Assembly: GCA_024236075.1 (NCBI GenBank)
Contig: JACKLE010000011.1
Location: forward strand, 1 to 55,881
Origin: Alphaproteobacteria bacterium
GTDB taxonomy: Bacteria; Pseudomonadota; Alphaproteobacteria; JACAEB01
DNA length: 55,881 bases
Reading direction: 5' to 3'
Shown: piece by piece, positions 42,641 to 51,724 of the stretch
Layout: each line of letters opens with the position of its first letter
How positions within the stretch are numbered: the first letter of the stretch is position 1
The notes under the pieces: model-generated
The model's database searches: none
What the model was told of the DNA's origin: nothing
Seen by the model: the letters and a program-made list of their open reading frames with translations, nothing else
Position numbers and translations under genes: made by a program

Positions 42641-44026
42641 CTACGCCGCTTCCGGCTTGCCGCGCGGCACGTATTTTTCGCGGATGGTGACGAGCTCCTC
42701 CGCGGCCGTGGGGTGCACGGCGCAGGTGGCGTCGAACTCGGCCTTGGTGGCGCGGGCTTTCAGCGCGATTCCGGCGATCTGAATCAGCTCGCCCGCCTCG
42801 TGCCCCATGATGTGGCAGCCGAGCACGCGGTCCGTCTCGCCGTCCACCACGAGCTTCATGAGCATGTGCTCCTCGCGTCCCGCGAAAGCATGCTTCATCG
42901 TGCGGAAGCTCGTGCGATAGATGTCGACCTTGTGGCCGGCGGCGCGCGCGGCCGCCTCGGCGAGGCCGACGGTGCCGATCGGCGGCTGGCTGAAGACCGC
43001 CGTCGGCACGCCTTCGTAGTCCATGGCGGTCGGATGTCCCTTGAACACCGTCTCGACAAAGGCGATGCCCTCGCGGATCGCGACCGGCGTCAGGTTCATG
43101 CGGTTCGTCGCATCGCCGATCGCATAGATCGACGGCACCGAGCTCTGCGAGTACGCGTCGACCTCGATCGCGCCGGTCTTGTCGGTCGCGACGCCCGCCG
43201 CGTCCAGGCCGAGGCGCTCCGTCTTCGGACGGCGCCCGGTCGCATAGAGCACGGCGTCGACCTCGAGCTCCTTGCCGCGCTCGCAGACGAGCGTGAGGCC
43301 CTTTTCGTGCTTCACGATGCCCTCGACATTGGTTTCGAGGAGGATCTCGATGCCCTTGGCCTCCATCTCGTGGGCGAGCATCACGCGCAGGTCGAGGTCG
43401 AAGCCGCGCAGGATCTCGGCGCCTCTGTAGACGAGCGTCGTCTTGACGCCGAGGCCGTTGAGGATGCCCGCGAACTCCACCGCGATGTAGCCGCCCCCGA
43501 CGATGGCGATGCGCTCTGGCAGCCTGTCCAGCGTGAACATGTCGTTCGAGGTGAGGGCGTGCTCGATGCCCGGAACGTCCGCCGGCAGATGGGGCCAGGA
43601 GCCCGTCGCGATCAAGATGTGTCGCGCCGTCACATCGCGGCCGGATCGCTCCAGATGCACCGTGTGCGGACCCTTGAGACGGGCCCGCTCCGCGATCAGC
43701 TCGGCGCCCGCCAGCGAGAGATTGCGGTGGTAGATCTTCGACAGGCGGGCGGTCTCGGCCTGGACGTTGTCGCGCAGCGTCGACCAGTCGAGCGCCGGAG
43801 CCGGCACCGTCCAGCCGAAGGCCGCCGCGTCCGCGGCCTCGTCCGGGAAGTGCGAGGCATGGACGAGCAGCTTCTTGGGGACGCAGCCGCGAAGCACGCA
43901 GGTCCCTCCCGGCCGGTCCTCCTCGGCGACGGCGACCTTCGCCCCCGTCTGCGCCGCGAGGCGGCTCGCGCGCACGCCGCCGGAACCCGCGCCGATGGTG
44001 AAGAGGTCGTAGTCGAACTCGCTCAT
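42641..44026 (-). CDS. gor: glutathione-disulfide reductase
   Basis: The 461-residue flavoprotein belongs to the class I pyridine nucleotide-disulfide oxidoreductases. FAD-binding GAGSGGVRASR is followed by the redox-active GGTCVLRGCVPKK disulfide (Cys pair near residues 42 and 47). The NADPH-binding region is VGGGYIAVEFAG with a basic residue in VYRGAEILRGFD favouring NADPH, and AIGDATNRMNLTPVA follows. The C-terminal dimer domain has HPTAAEELVT with the catalytic His-Glu. It reduces oxidised glutathione. The ATG at 44024-44026 starts the family's normal N-terminus. It is the last gene of the rusA-like/REase-HEPN/rpiA/gor run, 53 bp after rpiA. Confidence 0.93.
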   Translation of the reverse strand: MSEFDYDLFTIGAGSGGVRASRLAAQTGAKVAVAEEDRPGGTCVLRGCVPKKLLVHASHFPDEAADAAAFGWTVPAPALDWSTLRDNVQAETARLSKIYHRNLSLAGAELIAERARLKGPHTVHLERSGRDVTARHILIATGSWPHLPADVPGIEHALTSNDMFTLDRLPERIAIVGGGYIAVEFAGILNGLGVKTTLVYRGAEILRGFDLDLRVMLAHEMEAKGIEILLETNVEGIVKHEKGLTLVCERGKELEVDAVLYATGRRPKTERLGLDAAGVATDKTGAIEVDAYSQSSVPSIYAIGDATNRMNLTPVAIREGIAFVETVFKGHPTAMDYEGVPTAVFSQPPIGTVGLAEAAARAAGHKVDIYRTSFRTMKHAFAGREEHMLMKLVVDGETDRVLGCHIMGHEAGELIQIAGIALKARATKAEFDATCAVHPTAAEELVTIREKYVPRGKPEAA

Positions 44027-44079
44027 CTCTTGCCGCTCCCGTTGCGCCGACAGGCCCCGCGCCAGTGTCGCAGCCCCGG

Positions 44080-44796
44080 CTAGGCGGATGGAAGCGCGAC
44101 GGCGCTCACGATCTCGTGGCCGGCCTCGCCGCCAAGGATGGCGAGGCTCGCAAGGCCGATGAAGAGGCCGTGCTCGACGACGCCCGGAACGGCCGAAAGG
44201 CGCGCGGCGAGGCGCGCCGGATCGGCGATCGCACCGAGAGCGCAATCCAGGATCGCGTGGCCCCCGTCGGTCAGGAAGGCGTGCCCGCCCGAGCCCTGCC
44301 GCACGGCGATCGAGGGCGTGCCGAGCCCCTCTTCGGCGAAGAGCGCGGAGAGGTGGCGCCGCGTCGCGCTGATGCCGAAGGGCACGACCTCCACCGGCAG
44401 CGGAAAGGCTCCGAGCCTCGGCACCAGCTTCGAGCGGTCGGCGATGACGATCATCCGCCGCGAGGCCGCCGCAACGATCTTTTCGCGCAGGAGCGCGCCG
44501 CCGCCGCCCTTGATGAGGGCAAGGTCGGGATCGATCTCGTCGGCGCCGTCGACGGTGAGGTCGATCTCCGCGACATCGTCGAGGGCGGCGAGCGGGATCG
44601 CGCATTGCACCGCGACATGGGCCGTGCGCTCCGAGGTCGGCACGCCGCGCACCCGCAGGCCACCCTCGATGGCGCGCCCCAAGGCCTTGAGAAAGTGCTC
44701 CGCGGTCGAGCCCGTGCCGAGGCCCAGAACCATTCCCGGCTCGACGTGAGCGAGCGCGGCCTCGGCCGCGAGGCGTTTCGCATTGTCCTGAGACAT
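44080..44796 (-). CDS. rpiA: ribose-5-phosphate isomerase A
   Basis: The 238-residue enzyme interconverts ribose 5-phosphate and ribulose 5-phosphate in the pentose phosphate pathway. Family motifs are GLGTGSTAEHFL, PTSERTAHVA, VDGADEIDPDLALIKGGGGALLREK (catalytic Asp, Glu and Lys in this stretch), and the closing GVVEHGLFIGLASLAILG. The start ATG 44796 lies only 4 bp after the stop of the REase/HEPN-like gene on the same strand, so translation is probably coupled to that gene. Expression of this central enzyme therefore depends on, or responds to, the two nuclease-like genes upstream, unless an internal promoter exists. Confidence 0.94.
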   Translation of the reverse strand: MSQDNAKRLAAEAALAHVEPGMVLGLGTGSTAEHFLKALGRAIEGGLRVRGVPTSERTAHVAVQCAIPLAALDDVAEIDLTVDGADEIDPDLALIKGGGGALLREKIVAAASRRMIVIADRSKLVPRLGAFPLPVEVVPFGISATRRHLSALFAEEGLGTPSIAVRQGSGGHAFLTDGGHAILDCALGAIADPARLAARLSAVPGVVEHGLFIGLASLAILGGEAGHEIVSAVALPSA

Positions 44797-44800
44797 GGGC

Positions 44801-45484
44801 CTAACCGTGATGGCGGGTTGCGAGCGGATCGGCCGTCCGCCGACGCAGTATGGTGTCGACGAGAGCCAGAACGCGCGCGACGAGCTCGCCCGGCGCCTCC
44901 AGCCCGAGATAGCCGTGCGCAATGGCCTCGGCGCGATAGGCGGCATCGCTCAGCGCGGGATAGTCCGTGTCCGGCACGAGCCCGAGCGCGACGAGCGACT
45001 TCGCGAGCGCCTCGCCCGCGAGGGGCCCCGCCGCGACGGCCTCGTCGCCGTCGAGCCGCGCGCGGGCGGCCGCCTCGAGCGCCGCCCAGCCGAGGATCAG
45101 CGCGAGCGCCCCCTGCCCTTCGGCCAGCAGCGCCTCGGCGCGACGGCGCGCCATGCGCGCTTCCGTCAGGCTCGCCCGCTCGAGCCGCGGACGCGCGACC
45201 GGCGGCGGCACGTCGGCCAGCACCAGGCGGAAAGAGAGGCCCTCCATCTCCTCGGCGGCACGCGCAAGGTGCACGAGGCGCCCGGCGTCCGCCGGCGATC
45301 GCTTCAGGCCGATCACGATCGTTTCGGCCCCGCGCCGGGCCACGGCGTCCGGCGCAAGCTCTCTGCCGAGACCTGCGAGGCGCAGGGCCTCGGCGCCCTT
45401 GCGCACCTCGAAGCCGTCGGCCGCGAGCGCGGCGAGCGTCTCGGTGAGCGGGTCGCCGGTGCCGGTCCCTTTCGCGCGGGTCAT
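44801..45484 (-). CDS. putative restriction-endonuclease-like (AHJR) plus HEPN-like protein
   Basis: The 227-residue protein is of unknown function. The N-terminal half (about 10-95) resembles an archaeal Holliday-junction-resolvase/REase-like domain: strand GFEVRKG, Asp46 in ELAPDAVARRG, then ETIVIGLKRS where the usual E-x-K is G59-L-K61, so one catalytic acid seems missing. The C-terminal half (about 105-215) is helical with LGWAALEAAARARL and YRAEAIAHGYL, giving an R184-x5-H190 pair like the Rx4-6H of HEPN ribonucleases. It overlaps the preceding RusA-like gene by 4 bp (ATGA) and leads into rpiA. A defence, repair or RNA-processing role is possible; the assignment is based on motif reading only. 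Confidence 0.6.
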   Translation of the reverse strand: MTRAKGTGTGDPLTETLAALAADGFEVRKGAEALRLAGLGRELAPDAVARRGAETIVIGLKRSPADAGRLVHLARAAEEMEGLSFRLVLADVPPPVARPRLERASLTEARMARRRAEALLAEGQGALALILGWAALEAAARARLDGDEAVAAGPLAGEALAKSLVALGLVPDTDYPALSDAAYRAEAIAHGYLGLEAPGELVARVLALVDTILRRRTADPLATRHHG

Positions 45485-45888
45485 GGCAGCCTCCTCGGGT
45501 CCGGGGGATCGCGGACCTCAACATAGACGAAATTCGCCGTCTCGGCCGCGAGCGCGGCCGCCAGCGGAGCCGGCGGATCGTCGAGCGCGAGGCCGGGCAC
45601 GATCTCGGTCCTGCGGGCGATCATCTCGACGACGAGGCTGTCGTCCGAAAACAGCACGCCCTTCAGGCTGTCGAAGAGCTTCTTCGCGACATTGTCGATA
45701 TCGGGCTTCGCCGCGCCCACATGGAAATAGACGAAGGCGACGGCAAGGGAACGATCGATGGGCGCGGCGCGCTCCCCATAGGCCTCCCGGGCCGCGAGCT
45801 GGACGGCCGCGCGCCAGGCCTCGCGCTTCGGCTTCGCCGAGCCCGGCACGGCGGGAATTCCTTCGACGACGAATGCGAGCGGCTTCAT
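45481..45888 (-). CDS. RusA family crossover junction endodeoxyribonuclease-like protein
   Basis: The 135-residue protein carries the RusA core KPDIDNVAKKLFDSLKG followed by VLFSDDSLVVEM, with the acidic residues Asp63, Asp65 and Asp82/83 and Lys69 in the spacing of active RusA Holliday-junction resolvases. The N-terminus FVVEGIPAVPGSAKPKREAW fits the family's opening strand and helix. RusA enzymes cut four-way junctions and usually come with phages, but no other phage gene is here. The stop overlaps the start of the REase/HEPN-like gene, so both are made together. It begins an operon running on into rpiA and gor. Confidence 0.85.
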   Translation of the reverse strand: MKPLAFVVEGIPAVPGSAKPKREAWRAAVQLAAREAYGERAAPIDRSLAVAFVYFHVGAAKPDIDNVAKKLFDSLKGVLFSDDSLVVEMIARRTEIVPGLALDDPPAPLAAALAAETANFVYVEVRDPPDPRRLP

Positions 45889-46017
45889 CGCCGGAGAGCA
45901 TGGGGAGCCGCGCCAGGAGGATCAAGTGCCGCCATTGCCGGGGTGTGTCGCGCGCGTCACTTGCGGGCCCGCGCGCAAGCCCCCAAATTCGACCCGATTC
46001 AAATTAGGGGCCCAGCC

Positions 46018-47547
46018 ATGACCATCTCACGACGCGGCGCGCTGGCAGGCGCCGGCGCCTTCGTCCTCGCGCGGCCGGCCGCCGCGCAAGGGCCCCTCAC
46101 GCTGGAGCCCACCGGAGAGGGGCGCACCCTCCCGCAGCGCAGCTCTTCGGGAGCCAGCGTCGAGGCCGAGTACGAGATCCTCATCGGCGATGCGGCGAAG
46201 ACCGCCTCGCTCGCCCCCCTCGCGCTCGCCTATACGCGCTTTCCCGGCGGCACGCCGAGCAATTACTACGAATGGCGCTCGGGCCATTTCCTCCTGGAGG
46301 CCAAGCCCGAGAGCTCGCAATATTCCAAGGCCATGGCGGCGATCTTCCCCGGGATAAATCGGGCGTTCAAGGACGGATTGCGCTTCGAGGACTACCTGGC
46401 CTTCTCGACGTCGCTCGGCGCCGAGCCCATCCTCGTCGCCAACACCACGACCTCGACTCCGGAGGAGCAGGCGGCCTGGATGGCGGACCTCGCGGCCAAG
46501 GGAGCGGGCCCGAAGCTCGTCGAGATGGGCAACGAGCCCTGGATCGCCGAGGCCGGCGACCCCGACCTCGTGAGGCGCTGGCCCGATTCGCCGACCGAGC
46601 AGGCCGTCGTGAAGACCTATGTCGGGGCGATGCGCCCTCACCTGCCCGAGGACGTCAAGATATGCGTCGAAGCGGCGCCCGGCGAATTCGCGCGCTGGCT
46701 GAAGCGCGGCGAAGGCTATTTCACGCCGAGGCTCGACGCCTGGAACAGGGAGATGGAAGCGGCGGACTGGTTCGACGCCGTCGCACCCCACCACTATTCC
46801 TCGCCCGGCGCGCTGCTGCCCAGCGTCGACCCCGCGATCCTCGCCGACGAGGTCGCGCTCGCCAAGGCCTTCGACGCCCTGATGGCCTGCTGGGACGACG
46901 GCCTCCACGCCTCGCTGACGGAGCTCGAGCGCCAGTTTCCCGGCAAGGAGATCTGGGTGACCGAGTGGAACCCTCGTGGCGGCGAGCCGCCCGACGCGAG
47001 CGGCAAGCTGCCCACCCATTTCGAGCCGACGCCGACGTTCATGCTGCACGCGACGGCGCGGGCCCTCTTCGGCTATCTGCGCCATGCGAGCGTAACGGCG
47101 CACAATTTCTTCATGTTCAATTTCTTCGACTCGCCCTGGTGCTGCATGCGTCCCGACGGCACGGGCGGCTACGGCCCCGAGCCCCATGGCCTCGCGGTGT
47201 CCTGGTTCGCGCAGGCGACGGCGGGCGCGCCGCACTATCGCCGGATGATCGAGAAGGCTCCGCGCATCGCGAGCCCGTATCTCGCCGGACAGAGCTATGG
47301 CGCCGTCGAGGCCGCCCATCTTCAGCACAGGGAGGGGGCGACGCTCCTCGTCCAGAACGCGGCGCCGGCGTCCCGCGCGCTCGCGCTCGGGGATCTCAGC
47401 AAGGGCAAGCCCGCCATGGCCGAGACGCTGAGCCTGCCCCACATGGCGGACGCCGAGCGCCGGATCGCCGCGCCGCACCCCATCGAGGCTGGCGCGAGCG
47501 TCGAGCTGCCGGCCTATTCGCTCACGCGAATCCTGTGGCGGGGCTGA
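46018..47547 (+). CDS. Tat-exported glycoside hydrolase, clan GH-A
   Basis: The 509-residue protein starts MTISRRGALAGAGAFVLARP, a twin-arginine-type signal ending at AAAQG. The mature enzyme is a (beta/alpha)8 barrel of clan GH-A. FPGGTPSNYYEWRSG near the N-terminal strand is followed by the acid/base Glu173 in MGNEPWI and the nucleophile Glu316 in WVTEWNPRG, both at the expected strand ends. A small beta domain closes the C-terminus. Relatives include GH39, GH51 and GH79 enzymes acting on arabino-, xylo- or glucurono-glycans; the exact family cannot be fixed by eye. The gene is alone on the plus strand between the rusA-like operon and glmS. Confidence 0.8.
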   Translation: MTISRRGALAGAGAFVLARPAAAQGPLTLEPTGEGRTLPQRSSSGASVEAEYEILIGDAAKTASLAPLALAYTRFPGGTPSNYYEWRSGHFLLEAKPESSQYSKAMAAIFPGINRAFKDGLRFEDYLAFSTSLGAEPILVANTTTSTPEEQAAWMADLAAKGAGPKLVEMGNEPWIAEAGDPDLVRRWPDSPTEQAVVKTYVGAMRPHLPEDVKICVEAAPGEFARWLKRGEGYFTPRLDAWNREMEAADWFDAVAPHHYSSPGALLPSVDPAILADEVALAKAFDALMACWDDGLHASLTELERQFPGKEIWVTEWNPRGGEPPDASGKLPTHFEPTPTFMLHATARALFGYLRHASVTAHNFFMFNFFDSPWCCMRPDGTGGYGPEPHGLAVSWFAQATAGAPHYRRMIEKAPRIASPYLAGQSYGAVEAAHLQHREGATLLVQNAAPASRALALGDLSKGKPAMAETLSLPHMADAERRIAAPHPIEAGASVELPAYSLTRILWRG

Positions 47548-47554
47548 GGTCCCC

Positions 47555-49378
47555 CTACTCCACGGTCACGGACTTGGCGAGATTGCGCGGCTGGTCGACA
47601 TCCGTGCCCTTGAGCACCGCCGTGTGGTAGGCGAGGAGCTGCACGGGCACGCTCGCGACGACGGGCTGCACGAAGGGATGGGCGGCCGGCAGGCGGATGG
47701 CGGCCCTCACCTCGTCGCCTGCACGGGCGAGGCCGTCGGCATCCGAGATCATCAGCACCCGGCCCTTGCGCGCCAGCACCTCGTGCATGTTGGAGATCGT
47801 CTTCTCGAAGAGCGCGTCCGTGGGCGCGAGCACGATGACGGGCACGTTCTCGTCGATGAGCGCGATGGGCCCGTGCTTCAGCTCGCCGGCCGCGTAGCCC
47901 TCCGCGTGGATGTACGAGATTTCCTTGAGCTTCAGCGCGCCTTCGAGCGCGAGCGGATAGTTGACCCCGCGGCCCATGTAGAGGACGTCCCGCGCATGCT
48001 GCAGCTCGTGCGCGTGCTCGCGAATCGCGTGGTCCTCCTTGAGAACCTCCGCGAGATGGCGCGGCAGCTCGAGAAGCGCCCGGCACAGCGCGCGCTCCTC
48101 CTCGACGCCGATGGTCCCCCGGGCGGTGGCCGCCGCGATGGCGAGCGTCGCCAGGGTCACGAGCTGGCAGGTGAACGCCTTGGTGGAGGCGACGCCGATC
48201 TCGGGACCGGCGAAGATTGGGAAGACGTGCCCCGCCTCGCGCGCGATCGTCGAGGGAACGACATTGACGACCGCCGCCGTCGCCGCGCCCTGCTCCTTGG
48301 CGTAGCGCAGCGCCGCCATGGTGTCCGCGGTCTCGCCCGACTGCGAGATGAAGAGGCCGACCGTTCCCTTCCCCATCACGGGCATGCGATAGCGCAGCTC
48401 GGAGGCCACATCGGTCTCCACCGGCAGGCGCGCAAGCCCCTCGAACCAGTATTTCGCGATCATCGCGGCGTAATAGGCGGTGCCGCAGCCGCTCATGACG
48501 AGCTTCTCGGCCGTGGCGAAGTCGGGCCGCGTCCAGCCCTCGCGCAAGCGCTCCGTCAGCGGATCGACATAGCCGGCGAGCACGTGGCCCACGACCTCGG
48601 GCTGCTCGAAGATCTCCTTCGCCATGAAATGGCGGTGATTGCCCTTGTCGATGAGCTGGGAGCCGAGGCTCACCACCGTCACCGGGCGGTCCACGGGCGC
48701 GCCCCTCGCGTCGCGCACCGCGACGGCGCCCGCGCGCACCTCGGCCCAGTCTCCGTCCTCCAGATAGACGACGCGGTTCGTGAAGGGCGCGAGCGCGATG
48801 GCATCGGAGCCGACGAAGGTCTCGTCCGGCCCGAGCCCGAGCACGAGCGGGCTGCCGCGCCGCGCCGCGATGAGGAGACGGTCCTCGTCCTCGAAAAGGA
48901 AGACGAGCGCGAAGGCGCCGTCCAGGCGCGGCAGCGCCGCCGCCACCGCGTCGGCGGGCGCGAGGCCCTTCGCCAGGCCCTCGCTTACGAGATGTGCGAC
49001 GACCTCGGTGTCCGTGTCGGTCTCGAACCGCGCGCCGCGGGCGGTAAGCTCTTCCCGCAGGGCACGGAAATTCTCGATGATGCCGTTGTGCACGACCGCG
49101 AGCCCGTGCGCGGCATGGGGGTGCGCATTGCGCTCGGTCGGCGCGCCGTGCGTGGCCCAGCGCGTATGGCCGATGCCGATGCGGCCCTGAAGCGGCGCGG
49201 CGGCGAGGGCCGCCTCGAGATTGGAGAGCTTCCCCTCCGCGCGCCGGCGCACGAGCGCGCCCTTCTCGATGGTCGCGACTCCCGCCGAGTCATAGCCGCG
49301 ATATTCGAGGCGCCTCAGGCCCTCGAGAAGGATGGGCGCCGCCTCGCGGGCGCCGACGAAGCCGAGAATGCCGCACAT
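47555..49378 (-). CDS. glmS: glutamine-fructose-6-phosphate aminotransferase (isomerizing)
   Basis: The 607-residue enzyme makes glucosamine 6-phosphate, the first step towards UDP-GlcNAc. The N-terminal Ntn glutaminase domain begins at catalytic Cys2 (MCGILGFVG) and has HTRWATHG and the HNGIIEN loop. Two SIS domains bind fructose 6-phosphate (SGCGTAYYA, SQSGETADT, STKAFTCQ). The C-terminus ends PRNLAKSVTVE, as usual. It follows glmU by 6 bp on the same strand, so the two are one operon. No glmS ribozyme or leader structure is visible between them. Confidence 0.97.
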   Translation of the reverse strand: MCGILGFVGAREAAPILLEGLRRLEYRGYDSAGVATIEKGALVRRRAEGKLSNLEAALAAAPLQGRIGIGHTRWATHGAPTERNAHPHAAHGLAVVHNGIIENFRALREELTARGARFETDTDTEVVAHLVSEGLAKGLAPADAVAAALPRLDGAFALVFLFEDEDRLLIAARRGSPLVLGLGPDETFVGSDAIALAPFTNRVVYLEDGDWAEVRAGAVAVRDARGAPVDRPVTVVSLGSQLIDKGNHRHFMAKEIFEQPEVVGHVLAGYVDPLTERLREGWTRPDFATAEKLVMSGCGTAYYAAMIAKYWFEGLARLPVETDVASELRYRMPVMGKGTVGLFISQSGETADTMAALRYAKEQGAATAAVVNVVPSTIAREAGHVFPIFAGPEIGVASTKAFTCQLVTLATLAIAAATARGTIGVEEERALCRALLELPRHLAEVLKEDHAIREHAHELQHARDVLYMGRGVNYPLALEGALKLKEISYIHAEGYAAGELKHGPIALIDENVPVIVLAPTDALFEKTISNMHEVLARKGRVLMISDADGLARAGDEVRAAIRLPAAHPFVQPVVASVPVQLLAYHTAVLKGTDVDQPRNLAKSVTVE

Positions 49379-49384
49379 CTGACC

Positions 49385-50764
49385 TTACTCTCCACCCGAT
49401 TGCGCACGCTCAGCCTTCCCGCGCGTCTTCCGCGCGCGGAATTTCGCCGGCCACCCCTCGACCGTCTTGAGCTCGGGCCGCGTGACCGCGAGCGTGTTGG
49501 GCGCGACGTCCTTCGTCACGACCGTTCCCGATCCCGTATAGGCGCCGTCGCCGACGCTCACCGGCGCGATGAGCAGCGTGTCCGAGCCGATGAAGACGTC
49601 CGCCCCGATCCTGGTGAGGCTCTTGTCGAAACCGTCATAGTTGCAGGTGATCGTGCCGGCCCCGATATTCGTCCGTGCACCGATCTCCGCGTCGCCTATG
49701 TAGGTGAGGTGGTTGACCTTGGCGCCGGGCCCGAGCCGCGCCTTCTTGATCTCGCAGAAATTGCCCACATGGACGCTCTCGCCGAGATCCGCGCCGGGCC
49801 GCAGCCGCGCGAAGGGGCCGACGACGGCGCCGCGCGCGACGCGCGCGCCCTCCAGGTGGCAAAAGGGCCTGATCGAAACCTCGTCGGCCACGACGACGCC
49901 GGGCCCGAAGACGACGTTCTGGCCCACCGTGACGTCCCGCCCGAGCACCGTGTCGTGCGCAAAATAGACCGTGTCCGGATCGAGGAGCGTGGCGCCGCCG
50001 GCCATGGCGGCGGCCCGCGCCCGCGCCTGAAAGGCGGCCTCGGCTTCCGCCAGATCGGCACGCGAATTGATGCCCAGAACCTCGGCCTCGTCCGCCTCGG
50101 CGACGGCCGCGCGATGACCGGCGGCGCGGGCGAGCGCGACGAGATCGGTGAGGTAGAACTCGCCCTTCCTCGCCGAGCGGGCGATCCTGGGCAGCTCGGA
50201 GGTCGCGAGCGCCGCCGTGAACGCCATGACGCCCGAATTCGATAGCCGCGCCGCGCGCTCCGTCGCGTCCGCCTCGGCGTGCTCGACGATGGCCTCGAGA
50301 TCCCCCGAGGGCGACTGGACGAGATGGCCGTATTCCGCGCCCGGCCGCGCCTCGAAGCCGAGCACGGCGATGCCGGCGCCCTCGCCGACCGCCTTCGTCA
50401 GCTTGAGGACGGTCTCGCGGGTCAGGAGCGGCGTGTCGCCGTAGAGGACGAGGACGGTGCCGGTATGGCCGGCGAACAGGGCCTGCGCCGCGCGCACCGC
50501 GTCGGCGGTGCCCTGGGCGCGCTCCTGGATGAAGACCTCCGTCGCGGGCGCCTCCGCGCGGGCGGCGGCCGCGACCGCCTCCATGCCCGGCGCGAGGACG
50601 AGGCCGAGGCGCGCGGGCGAAAGTCCCGTCGCGAGGCGCAGGACATGGCGCACCATGGCGAGCCCGCCGACCTCGTGGAGAACCTTTGGCGTCCCCGAGC
50701 GCATGCGCGTGCCCTGGCCGGCGGCGAGCACGATGACGACGAGGGATTGGGGTTCAGGCGGCAT
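49385..50764 (-). CDS. glmU: bifunctional UDP-N-acetylglucosamine pyrophosphorylase / glucosamine-1-phosphate acetyltransferase
   Basis: The 459-residue enzyme has an N-terminal nucleotidyltransferase domain (LAAGQGTRMRS, LYGDTPLL) and a C-terminal left-handed beta-helix acetyltransferase. The latter shows hexapeptide repeats and the motifs GPFARLRPGADLG, GNFCEIKKA, and NYDGFDK. It acetylates glucosamine 1-phosphate and couples it to UTP, giving UDP-GlcNAc for murein and lipid A. It is the first gene of the glmU-glmS pair and is divergent from the phosphatase gene at 50976. The 211 bp between hold the promoters of both. Confidence 0.96.
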   Translation of the reverse strand: MPPEPQSLVVIVLAAGQGTRMRSGTPKVLHEVGGLAMVRHVLRLATGLSPARLGLVLAPGMEAVAAAARAEAPATEVFIQERAQGTADAVRAAQALFAGHTGTVLVLYGDTPLLTRETVLKLTKAVGEGAGIAVLGFEARPGAEYGHLVQSPSGDLEAIVEHAEADATERAARLSNSGVMAFTAALATSELPRIARSARKGEFYLTDLVALARAAGHRAAVAEADEAEVLGINSRADLAEAEAAFQARARAAAMAGGATLLDPDTVYFAHDTVLGRDVTVGQNVVFGPGVVVADEVSIRPFCHLEGARVARGAVVGPFARLRPGADLGESVHVGNFCEIKKARLGPGAKVNHLTYIGDAEIGARTNIGAGTITCNYDGFDKSLTRIGADVFIGSDTLLIAPVSVGDGAYTGSGTVVTKDVAPNTLAVTRPELKTVEGWPAKFRARKTRGKAERAQSGGE

Positions 50765-50975
50765 TCAGGCTATCCTGGGTTCTCGGCACGGCGCATCGCG
50801 CGATTCTGCACGGGCGCCTCAGTGTCGACAAAATAAACAAATCTTTCCCTTCATTACTCGGGCGCGGCCGCGACGCCTGGGCACTGGCCCGGGCGCCGGG
50901 CCTCCGCTAGTTAGTAGAGGCAAGCGCTCGCGATCCTGCGGGACCCCAGGCAATTCTCGAGCCGATGACCGATCC

Positions 50976-51656
50976 ATGCTGAACACCGAAGGGCTGCCGC
51001 CCGAAACCGTCGTCTTCGACCTGGACGGCACGCTCGTCGACACCGCTCCCGACCTCACCGAGGCCCTGAACAGCGTGCTCGAGGCGCATGCGCGCGCCCG
51101 CCTCACGCCCGTCGCCGTCCGCGCCATGGTGGGCCATGGCGCCCGGGCGCTCATCGAGCACGGCTTCGCCAAGACGGGCCCGGCCGCGAGAGCCGACGAG
51201 ATTCCCGGGCTCGTCGCCCTCTTCCTGGAACATTACGGCGCCCATCTGACCCAGATGAGTAGGCCCTTCCCAGGAGCCGTTCCCCTCCTCGAGGCGCTGG
51301 CGCGCGGCGGAACGCGCGTCGGCATATGCACGAACAAGCCCGAAGCGCTCTCCGTGCAGCTCCTCGACGAGCTCGGCCTGCGCCACTACTTCCCCGTCGT
51401 CCTGGGTGCGGACAGCCTGCCTGTGCGCAAGCCGCATCCCGGCCACCTCCTCGGCACCATCGAGCGTCTCGGCGGGCGGCCCGAGAGCACGGTCATGATC
51501 GGCGACAGCGCGACGGACGTCGAGACGGCGCGCGCCGCGCATGTGCCGGTTATCGCGGTCGCCTTCGGCTACTCGACCGTGCCCGTCGAAGCGCTGGGCG
51601 CGGACGGCGTCGTCTCCCATTTCGACGAGATCTTTCCCGCCCTCGCCCGCGCCTGA
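50976..51656 (+). CDS. gph: phosphoglycolate phosphatase (HAD superfamily)
   Basis: The 226-residue HAD hydrolase has motif I FDLDGTLVDT with nucleophile Asp15 and acid Asp17, motif II in CTNKPE, motif III Lys in VRKPHPG and motif IV GDSATDVETA. A small helical cap lies between motifs I and II. It matches Gph, which removes phosphoglycolate formed in DNA repair or by Rubisco oxygenation. Its location divergent from glmU is common in Hyphomicrobiales. The ATG at 50976 is chosen because it begins the conserved N-terminus. Confidence 0.88.
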   Translation: MLNTEGLPPETVVFDLDGTLVDTAPDLTEALNSVLEAHARARLTPVAVRAMVGHGARALIEHGFAKTGPAARADEIPGLVALFLEHYGAHLTQMSRPFPGAVPLLEALARGGTRVGICTNKPEALSVQLLDELGLRHYFPVVLGADSLPVRKPHPGHLLGTIERLGGRPESTVMIGDSATDVETARAAHVPVIAVAFGYSTVPVEALGADGVVSHFDEIFPALARA

Positions 51657-51724
51657 CCCGCCTTCTCTCGCCTTTGCGCCCATGCCAGGATGGCGCGGGA
51701 GAAAAATGCGACCGGGAGGAACCT

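Noticed and set aside
47624..50245. Plus-strand open frame of 873 codons over glmS and glmU
   Set aside because: Antisense to two highly conserved genes; the translation is Arg/Gly/Asp-rich without motifs.
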